Shown here piece by piece: positions 10,341-15,818 of a DNA stretch of 15,818 nt. The notes under the pieces were generated by a model. It had not been told where the DNA came from, did no database searches, and worked only from the letters and a program-made list of their open reading frames with translations. A program made the translations under genes and the position numbers. Every line of letters begins with the position of its first letter. Within the stretch, counting starts at the first letter, position 1. Origin of the DNA: Fidelibacterota bacterium (GTDB lineage: Bacteria > Fidelibacterota > Fidelibacteria > Fidelibacterales > Fidelibacteraceae); NCBI GenBank assembly GCA_023134755.1, contig JAGLUM010000149.1, forward strand, positions 1-15,818. The letters run 5' to 3'.

Positions 10341-11768
10341 ATGCAAAAAAAACGCCAACTAAAAAAACTATACACCAGTCTGTATAATGAAGAAGTCAAT
10401 TCACTTCAAGAGATGCCCCGTTCAGGATCTTACCGGGAATATTACCGGTTAACAGGAACATCCGGGCGGACAGTTGTTGGAGTATATAATGAGGACCGTA
10501 AAGAAAATATTGCTTTCTTATCCTTTTGCCGTCATTTTCGGGCACATGACCTAGCGGTTCCAGAGATCTATGCTGATGATTTGGACAACCATATATACCT
10601 ACAGGAAGATTTAGGAAGCACGACTCTTTATGCATATTTGACTGATGTTTACAAAAACGGTATTTTTCCACAGGGTTTAATCGACATCTATAAGGAAATT
10701 CTTCGAGAATTGCCTAAGTTCCAATTAATCGCAGGAAAAACAGTGAATTATTCGAAGTGCTATCCGCGCTTTCGTTTTGACCGGCAGTCGATTATGTGGG
10801 ATTTAAATTATTTTAAATATTATTTTTTAAAACTTGCCAGAATTCCTTTTGATGAACAAGAACTGGAAAATGACTTCAATCACTTTACGGATTTTCTTCT
10901 TGAGACAGAATGTGATTATTTTCTTTACCGTGATTTTCAGTCACGTAACATTATGTTAAAAGACGGGAAACCGTATTTTATAGATTTCCAGGGCGGAAGG
11001 CATGGCGCATTGCAGTATGATGTTGCATCTCTGCTATATGACGCAAAAGCCGATATACCACATCATATTCGCGAAATGCTGTTTGATTATTATCTTGATG
11101 TACTGTCTGAATACCATCCGGTTGACCGTAAGGCCTTTACTAAATACTATCATGCCTATGTACTTGTTCGCATAATGCAGGCTATGGGTGCCTATGGCTT
11201 TCGCGGTTTTTATGAAAAGAAACAGCATTTTTTAAAAAGTGTTCCATATGCCATTGAAAATATAGCTTATCTTCTGAATACCATGGATTTACCTATTGAA
11301 GTACCGGCTCTGACGTCTGTGTTAGAGCGGCTCACAGAGGCAAAAAAATTAATGAAATTCGGACGATCAGACAGCAATAAACTAACTGTGGAGATTAACA
11401 GTTTTTCTTATAAAAAAGGTATTCCTGACGACACATCCGGAAACGGCGGAGGGTTTGTATTTGATTGTCGTGGCATTCATAACCCGGGGCGTTATGAAGA
11501 ATATAAGAATTTAACCGGTCGGGATAAATTAGTGAAGGACTTTTTAACAAGCCAGACAGATATTGAATCTTTCTTACAGCATGCTATTGGCATGGTTGAA
11601 ACTACCGTAGATAATTATGTAAAACGTAAATTTACACATCTGATAGTAAGTTTCGGCTGTACCGGCGGGCAGCATCGCTCGGTATATTGTGCGGACAAAA
11701 TGGTATCATACTTAAAAAAACGTGATGACATTATTGTTAAGCTGACACATAACGAAAAGGATTTCTGA
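10341..11768 (+). CDS. AmgK-like sugar kinase fused to a RapZ C-terminal domain
   Basis: Residues 1 to about 330 form an aminoglycoside-phosphotransferase/choline-kinase fold. The catalytic loop is YRDFQSRN (Asp198, Asn203), and the metal-binding IDFQGG (Asp215) is followed by YDVASLL. Such sequences resemble AmgK, which phosphorylates MurNAc/GlcNAc at the anomeric position in peptidoglycan recycling. Residues about 348-475 match the RapZ (YvcJ) C-terminal domain: VFDCRG..NP, LTGRDKLVKDFL and the signature GCTGGQHRSV at 439-448. In E. coli that domain binds glucosamine-6-phosphate and small RNA. The RapZ N-terminal P-loop ATPase domain is absent, its place taken by the kinase. AAGGA at 10331-10335 lies 5 bases before the ATG. 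The stop overlaps the next start (TGATG), which encodes a MurU-like enzyme, supporting the AmgK reading. Substrate is inferred. Confidence 0.85.
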   Translation: MQKKRQLKKLYTSLYNEEVNSLQEMPRSGSYREYYRLTGTSGRTVVGVYNEDRKENIAFLSFCRHFRAHDLAVPEIYADDLDNHIYLQEDLGSTTLYAYLTDVYKNGIFPQGLIDIYKEILRELPKFQLIAGKTVNYSKCYPRFRFDRQSIMWDLNYFKYYFLKLARIPFDEQELENDFNHFTDFLLETECDYFLYRDFQSRNIMLKDGKPYFIDFQGGRHGALQYDVASLLYDAKADIPHHIREMLFDYYLDVLSEYHPVDRKAFTKYYHAYVLVRIMQAMGAYGFRGFYEKKQHFLKSVPYAIENIAYLLNTMDLPIEVPALTSVLERLTEAKKLMKFGRSDSNKLTVEINSFSYKKGIPDDTSGNGGGFVFDCRGIHNPGRYEEYKNLTGRDKLVKDFLTSQTDIESFLQHAIGMVETTVDNYVKRKFTHLIVSFGCTGGQHRSVYCADKMVSYLKKRDDIIVKLTHNEKDF

Positions 11769-12466
11769 TGAAAGGGATGATTTTAGCGGCCGGGAAAGGG
11801 ACACGCCTGCAGCCAATGACAGAGATAATGCCCAAAGCCCTGATAGATATCAACGGAACTAACCTGCTGAAGCGGGCGATTTTAAAGTTTAAACGTGCTG
11901 ATATTGATGATATTATCATTAATGTCCACCATTTTGCAGATCAGATTGAACAGTTTTTACACGAACATGATTTTGGTGTGAATATTTATATTTCAGATGA
12001 GCGGGACTATCTGCGCGGTACAGGCGGCGCCATAAAACATGCACGCCCGTATCTTGACGGTGATGAACCGTTTTTTGTTTATAATGTAGATGTTATCTCA
12101 AACATCAATTTAATGGACTTACTATATTTGGATCAAATGAGCACAGCATTGGCGGTGATTGCGGTGCGTAAACGCGATACCGCCAGACAACTTTGCTTTA
12201 ATGACTACCAACATTTATTAGGTTGGAAAAACGTAGAAACAGGGGAGAGCAAAGGGTTGGAGGGGCACTGTTATGCCTTCAGCGGAATCCAACTTATTCA
12301 TCCTGAGTTTTTTAACATGATGCCAAAAAAAGACAGTTTCAGTATTATTGATCTCTATCTTGATATTGCAAAACAGCATACTATTTTGGCCTATGATCAT
12401 AGCGATGGAGAATGGATGGACGTGGGCACCCCCGAACGATTGAAAAAAGCAGTAAGTTTATATTAA
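11768..12466 (+). CDS. sugar-1-phosphate nucleotidyltransferase, MurU-like
   Basis: At 232 residues this is a compact NTP-transferase (GT-A-like Rossmann) protein with LAAGKGTRLQPMT at 6-18, Lys23 in MPKAL, GTGGA at 84-88, the metal-binding NVD (Asp108) and a terminal WMDVGTPERL. It lacks the left-handed beta-helix acyltransferase domain of GlmU, and its size fits MurU (MurNAc-1-phosphate uridylyltransferase), which acts directly after AmgK to make UDP-MurNAc in the cytoplasm. The one-base start/stop overlap with the upstream kinase strongly suggests sequential enzymes. Glucose- or mannose-1-phosphate nucleotidyltransferase activity is the alternative; the motifs alone cannot decide. I see no terminator after it before the repeat region. 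Confidence 0.85.
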   Translation: MKGMILAAGKGTRLQPMTEIMPKALIDINGTNLLKRAILKFKRADIDDIIINVHHFADQIEQFLHEHDFGVNIYISDERDYLRGTGGAIKHARPYLDGDEPFFVYNVDVISNINLMDLLYLDQMSTALAVIAVRKRDTARQLCFNDYQHLLGWKNVETGESKGLEGHCYAFSGIQLIHPEFFNMMPKKDSFSIIDLYLDIAKQHTILAYDHSDGEWMDVGTPERLKKAVSLY

Positions 12467-12467
12467 A

Positions 12468-12491
12468 GAAGCAAGGAAGCAAAGAAGCAAA
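12468..12491. repeat. tandem octamer repeat (GAAGCAAR, three units)
   Basis: GAAGCAAG (12468-12475), GAAGCAAA (12476-12483) and GAAGCAAA (12484-12491) follow one another directly, with a partial GAAAC after. The array begins two bases after the stop codon of the nucleotidyltransferase gene. Confidence 0.85.
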
Positions 12492-12500
12492 GAAACTATA

Positions 12501-12535
12501 AATCGTGAATCGTGAACCGTGAACCGTAAAGCGTA
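12501..12535. repeat. tandem heptamer repeat (AANCGTR, five units)
   Basis: Five head-to-tail 7-base units: AATCGTG, AATCGTG, AACCGTG, AACCGTA and AAGCGTA. Each differs from its neighbour by at most two bases, as in a slowly diverging tandem array. It lies between the octamer array and the pyrimidine-rich array. Confidence 0.85.
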
Positions 12536-12543
12536 ACTTGCAA

Positions 12544-12594
12544 TTTTCATTTCCTCATTCTCCATTTTCCATTCTCAACTCTCAACTTTTCAAC
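12544..12594. repeat. pyrimidine-rich quasi-heptamer array
   Basis: CA dinucleotides in a T/C background recur at 12548, 12556, 12563, 12570, 12576, 12583 and 12591, a spacing of 6-8 and mostly 7 bases. Units read like CTCCATT, TTCCATT, CTCAACT. On the opposite strand these are GTTGAGA/ATGGAAA-type heptamers. The strand is strongly pyrimidine-biased, whereas the octamer array at 12468-12491 is purine-rich. Confidence 0.7.
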
Positions 12595-12632
12595 AGCGGT
12601 CAGCTGCTTAATCCATAAACCACTAATACACT

Positions 12633-12661
12633 TTGCCTTTTGAAGTATCTCATTGTATATT
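12633..12661 (+). promoter_or_regulatory. candidate promoter for tig-clpP-clpX
   Basis: TTGCCT (12633-12638) and TATATT (12656-12661) are separated by 17 bases, matching sigma-70 spacing, and lie 26 bases before the tig start. A promoter is expected here because the preceding repeats separate this operon from the previous one. Based on motif match only. Confidence 0.4.
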
Positions 12662-12687
12662 AGCGCCTAAAATGTAAAGGAGCTACT

Positions 12688-13977
12688 GTGAAAATTACCG
12701 TAAAAGAAATAAGCGCCAACAAACGAGAGATGACATTCGAACACGCATGGGAAGATATTGAGCAGGATTATAACGTATTTGCAAAAGATTTTGCAAAAAA
12801 AGTTGAATTAACGGGTTTTCGAAAAGGTAAAATTCCGATGGCAATTGTTGAAAAGAAATTTGGCCCCCGGATAGATTATGATTTTGTCAATGAAAAATTC
12901 ACCGACTATTATGGCAAAGCATTGGATGAGAAAAAATTAGTGCCTGTAAACCAGCCGGAATTATCAGATTTGGATTTTAAAAAAAACGGTCCGTTAAAAC
13001 TCACAGTAAAATTTGAAGTGATGCCGGAATGGGATATGCCAAAATATAAAAATGGATTTCCGATAGAGGAAAATCACTATGTTATTGAATCTGCCGATAT
13101 AGAAGACTCTTTACTTCATCTGCGTGAAAATGCCGCAGAGGTTAAACCGGTGGAAGGTGCTGCAAAAGCCGGATATCATATTATTGCTGATGTTCAAGAA
13201 TTAACTAAGGATGAAACAGTTGTTAATGAATCAAAAGGCAGCCGGATTATTCTGGGGAAGGCACCATTTGATGGAGAAACCGAGAAAGTATTAATCGGAA
13301 TAAAAGCCGGTGAAACACGCACAATTACCCTGAAAGCTGAGAATCAAAAAGACAATGATCATATTTTCAAACTTGATGTAACAGCGATTGAAGAGCATGT
13401 ATTACCGGAGTTAAGTGATGAATTTGCCCAGACAGTCAATCCTGACGGTGAAAATCTTGACGCATTAAAAGAAAAAACACGAAAAGAACTCGAAAGTTAT
13501 TGGACCAATCAGTCCAACCAACGCATGGAAGAACAAATTGCCGATTTCTTTATTAACTATTTAAGTGATATTGAACTTCCCAAATCTGTTATAGAAGAAC
13601 AGGCAAAGAATATATATGAAGATATGAAAAAGCGCTATCCTGCAGATCCGGAAATGGATGAAGCGGCTGTAATTGAAAATTATCGTGAAACCGCTGAAAA
13701 AAGTTTAAAATGGCAGTTAGTTAAAAACAAGATCATCAAAGAAGACGAAATAAGCGTTTCAGAAGAAGATATTGATACGAAAATTGCAGATATGCTCAAA
13801 GATGTTAACGAAGACCTGCGCGAAAGTTACGAAAAGTATTATCAATCACCGCAGATCCGGAATCAGCTACACGATGATATTATCAATACAAAACTAACAG
13901 ATCACATTAAATCGTTCGCTAAAATCAAAACCAAAAAGGTATCGCGGAAAGCACGCCCGAAGGAAATGGGTCAATGA
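12688..13977 (+). CDS. tig: trigger factor (ribosome-associated chaperone)
   Basis: Binds the ribosome next to the peptide exit tunnel and shields nascent chains. The 429-residue length is typical. The N-terminal ribosome-binding signature GFRKGKIP lies at residues 43-50, with Phe44-Arg45-Lys46 at the same numbers as in E. coli. A central FKBP-like region spans roughly 145-245, ending near LPELSDEF, and a long helical chaperone domain fills the remainder. The FKBP region seems short: the IPGFEDGIKG-type segment and the aromatic flap residues of E. coli are not recognisable, so prolyl isomerase activity is doubtful. The start is GTG, supported by AAAGGAG (12676-12682) 5 bases upstream. The stop overlaps the clpP start (ATGA). 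The tig-clpP-clpX order is widely conserved. Confidence 0.96.
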   Translation: MKITVKEISANKREMTFEHAWEDIEQDYNVFAKDFAKKVELTGFRKGKIPMAIVEKKFGPRIDYDFVNEKFTDYYGKALDEKKLVPVNQPELSDLDFKKNGPLKLTVKFEVMPEWDMPKYKNGFPIEENHYVIESADIEDSLLHLRENAAEVKPVEGAAKAGYHIIADVQELTKDETVVNESKGSRIILGKAPFDGETEKVLIGIKAGETRTITLKAENQKDNDHIFKLDVTAIEEHVLPELSDEFAQTVNPDGENLDALKEKTRKELESYWTNQSNQRMEEQIADFFINYLSDIELPKSVIEEQAKNIYEDMKKRYPADPEMDEAAVIENYRETAEKSLKWQLVKNKIIKEDEISVSEEDIDTKIADMLKDVNEDLRESYEKYYQSPQIRNQLHDDIINTKLTDHIKSFAKIKTKKVSRKARPKEMGQ

Positions 13978-14558
13978 ATTTAATACCAATGGTCATTGAG
14001 CAAACCGGTCGCGGTGAACGCTCATATGATATTTATTCACGTTTGTTAAAGGAACGCATTGTATTTATAAATGGTGAAATTACCGATAGTCTCAGCAGTG
14101 TCGTTATCGCTCAACTATTGTTTTTGGAAGCAGAAGATCCTGACAAGGATGTCAATATCTATATTAATTCTTCCGGGGGTATTATTACTGCCGGACTGGC
14201 GATTTTCGATACCATGAACTATATTAAACCGGATATATCCACAATATGTGTTGGACAGGCGGCTTCAATGGCGGCAGTTTTACTGGCGGCCGGAACAAAA
14301 GGTAAAAGACTGGCACTTCCCAATGCACGGGTAATGATCCATCAACCACTTGGTGGCACACATGGTCAGGCTAGTGATATTGAGATCCATGCGAAAGAAA
14401 TTCTTTCTATGCGGGCAATTCTGAATAAAATTCTTAGTAATGCTACCGAACAGACCCTTAAAAAGGTCGAAACGGATACTGAACGAGATTTTTTTATGTC
14501 TGCTAAAGACGCCAAAACCTACGGTATAATAGATAACATTATCAAAAAGAAAAAATAA
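13974..14558 (+). CDS. clpP: ATP-dependent Clp protease proteolytic subunit
   Basis: Serine peptidase subunit that forms the double-heptamer degradation chamber for ClpX or ClpA substrates. It has 194 residues, with the nucleophile Ser98 in GQAASMA, His123 in MIHQPLGG and Asp172 in ERDFFM, completing the catalytic triad. The substrate-strand NSSGG lies at 65-69. There is only a short N-terminal stretch before the conserved core (Pro5, then [15 protein letters not shown]), so any propeptide is very short. AAGGA at 13960-13964 precedes the ATG by 9 bases, and the start overlaps the tig stop by four bases (ATGA), suggesting translational coupling. It overlaps clpX by one base at the other end. 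Confidence 0.97.
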   Translation: MNLIPMVIEQTGRGERSYDIYSRLLKERIVFINGEITDSLSSVVIAQLLFLEAEDPDKDVNIYINSSGGIITAGLAIFDTMNYIKPDISTICVGQAASMAAVLLAAGTKGKRLALPNARVMIHQPLGGTHGQASDIEIHAKEILSMRAILNKILSNATEQTLKKVETDTERDFFMSAKDAKTYGIIDNIIKKKK

Positions 14559-15784
14559 TGGACAATGAAAAAAAAATGTGTCACTTTTGCGGCCGTCCGG
14601 ATAATGAAGCAAACATGCTGATTCAGGGAGCCTACGGCAACACATATATCTGTGATGACTGTATTCATGCCGCAAGTGAAATTATTCAAATCTCAGATCA
14701 AAAATCGGTCGAAGAAGTACCGGAATTTAATCTGGAAAAGCTGCCAACCCCTTCAAAGATCCATACGGGACTTAATAACTATATTATTGGGCAGGAAAAT
14801 GCTAAACGTGTAGTTTCAGTAGCAGTATATAATCATTATAAGCGCATTAAAAATCATATCGCTAACGAGAATATTGAGATTGATAAAAGTAATATATTAA
14901 TGCTTGGACCTACCGGGACAGGAAAAACCCTGATCGCGCAGACATTGGCCCGTCAGTTAAATGTTCCTTTTGCGATTGCTGATGCGACAGTCCTGACAGA
15001 AGCAGGGTATGTTGGTGAAGATGTCGAAAACATTCTTGTCCGTCTATTACAATCTGCAGATTACGACCCTCAAAAAGCAGAATACGGCATTATTTATATT
15101 GATGAAATTGACAAAATCGCCCGTAAATCGGCTAATCCTTCTATTACCCGGGATGTCAGCGGCGAAGGTGTACAGCAGTCACTACTGAAAATTTTGGAAG
15201 GTACGATTGCCCATGTACCGCCTAAAGGTGGAAGAAAACACCCTGAAGCCCAAATGGTACATATTGATACCCGCAATATTCTATTTATTTGCGGTGGTGC
15301 CTTTAACGGAATTGAAGATGTTGTTGCGCACAGGATCGGAAAGAAAGAAATTGGATTTGGTGAAAAGTCACAAACCAGTAAAAATATGGATAAAAATGAA
15401 TTGCTTGCACTGGTAAATCCTGAAGACTTAGTTCAATATGGATTTATCCCGGAACTGGTCGGACGTCTGGCGGTGATTACAAACTTGAATGACCTTGATG
15501 AATCCGCCTTGATCAATATTTTAACAAAACCCAAAAATGCTCTTATAAAACAGTATACCTTCTTACTTAAGCAGGAGGGTATAAAGCTTGAACTAAAAAA
15601 AAGTGCGTTGAAGGAAATTGTTACTCAGGCAATAACGCGTAAAACCGGTGCCCGCGCTCTCCGTGCGGTAATGGAAAATGTTATGCTGGATTTAATGTAC
15701 CGTGCACCGGATATGCAAGGTATTGAAAAAGTAGTTATTGATAAAGATGTGGTGGATGGGAAGAAAGACTATATACTCTCGTAA
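14558..15784 (+). CDS. clpX: ATP-dependent Clp protease ATP-binding subunit ClpX
   Basis: AAA+ hexameric unfoldase that recognises tagged substrates and threads them into ClpP. In 408 residues it shows the N-terminal zinc-binding domain (Cys8, Cys11, Cys32, Cys35), Walker A GPTGTGKT at 117-124, the GYVG pore loop at 150-153, Walker B with Asp182-Glu183, the RKH pore loop at 226-228, and the ClpP-docking IGF loop at 265-267. The GARALR sensor-2 motif lies near the C-terminus. All functional loops are intact. Its ATG shares one base with the clpP stop (TAATG) and the upstream sequence is only A-rich, with no proper Shine-Dalgarno, so expression probably depends on termination-reinitiation from clpP. 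The gene is complete, and 34 non-coding bases follow. Confidence 0.98.
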   Translation: MDNEKKMCHFCGRPDNEANMLIQGAYGNTYICDDCIHAASEIIQISDQKSVEEVPEFNLEKLPTPSKIHTGLNNYIIGQENAKRVVSVAVYNHYKRIKNHIANENIEIDKSNILMLGPTGTGKTLIAQTLARQLNVPFAIADATVLTEAGYVGEDVENILVRLLQSADYDPQKAEYGIIYIDEIDKIARKSANPSITRDVSGEGVQQSLLKILEGTIAHVPPKGGRKHPEAQMVHIDTRNILFICGGAFNGIEDVVAHRIGKKEIGFGEKSQTSKNMDKNELLALVNPEDLVQYGFIPELVGRLAVITNLNDLDESALINILTKPKNALIKQYTFLLKQEGIKLELKKSALKEIVTQAITRKTGARALRAVMENVMLDLMYRAPDMQGIEKVVIDKDVVDGKKDYILS

Positions 15785-15818
15785 CGAATAATGCAATAAT
15801 AATTATTATAAAGTAGGG

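Noticed and set aside
10341..11768. Aminoglycoside resistance gene
   Set aside because: The kinase fold is shared, but the RapZ fusion and the overlapping sugar nucleotidyltransferase point to cell-wall sugar metabolism, not drug modification.
12467..12594. Possible CRISPR array
   Set aside because: Units are 7-8 bases and directly adjacent with no unique spacers; CRISPR repeats are 20 bases or more, separated by spacers.
12593..12606. CAGCGGTCAGCTG as a terminator hairpin
   Set aside because: The stem is only about 4 bp and no T run follows.
14280..14675. Antisense open frame of about 131 codons across clpP and clpX
   Set aside because: Both sense genes are certain and fully conserved; the antisense product has no recognisable features.
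15796..15809. 14-base perfect palindrome ATAATAATTATTAT after clpX
   Set aside because: It consists only of A and T in an AT-rich spacer, lacks GC pairs and a T run for a terminator, and is easily due to chance; the window ends too soon to judge it.

Overview
The window reads as an ordinary chromosomal stretch of an AT-rich (roughly 40% GC by eye) Gram-negative-type bacterium. Every gene I can support lies on the + strand, in short operons with tight or overlapping junctions. The envelope genes (a DUF4159 tail, a large membrane/coiled-coil protein, a secreted TPR protein, an EnvC-like factor), a kinase-RapZ fusion and a full-length trigger factor point to the wider Bacteroidota/FCB-like group or a related candidate phylum. 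That placement is an inference from gene content, not a phylogeny. I see no rRNA, tRNA, CRISPR array, insertion sequence or phage gene.

Region 1 (1-7141) appears to be one operon ending at a hairpin terminator. It opens with the 3' end of a DUF4159-type gene, then a 1119-residue membrane-anchored coiled-coil protein resembling DUF4175 proteins, and a 619-residue secreted TPR protein. This is followed without a break by three pyrimidine-salvage genes: cytidine deaminase (cdd), uridine kinase (udk) and thymidine kinase (tdk).

Region 2 (7142-9003) is a single-gene unit: groEL with its own Shine-Dalgarno site and a strong terminator, no groES beside it and no CIRCE operator. Its GroEL carries a 16-residue insertion exactly at the position of E. 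coli Asp155, and the partner of that residue, Arg395, is Leu. An allosteric salt bridge of the canonical chaperonin is therefore missing on both sides.

Region 3 (9051-12466) looks like a cell-wall operon: an EnvC-like amidase activator with a degenerate LytM domain, an AmgK-like sugar kinase fused to the C-terminal domain of RapZ, and a MurU-like nucleotidyltransferase. Together they suggest coupling of peptidoglycan splitting, amino-sugar recycling and amino-sugar sensing. I consider this and the GroEL insertion the two most interesting parts of the window.

Region 4 (12467-12687) is an intergenic spacer holding an octamer array, a heptamer array and a pyrimidine-rich quasi-heptamer array in succession, followed by a candidate promoter. 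Region 5 (12688-15784) is the classical tig-clpP-clpX protein quality-control operon, with overlapping start/stop codons. The last 34 bases are non-coding.
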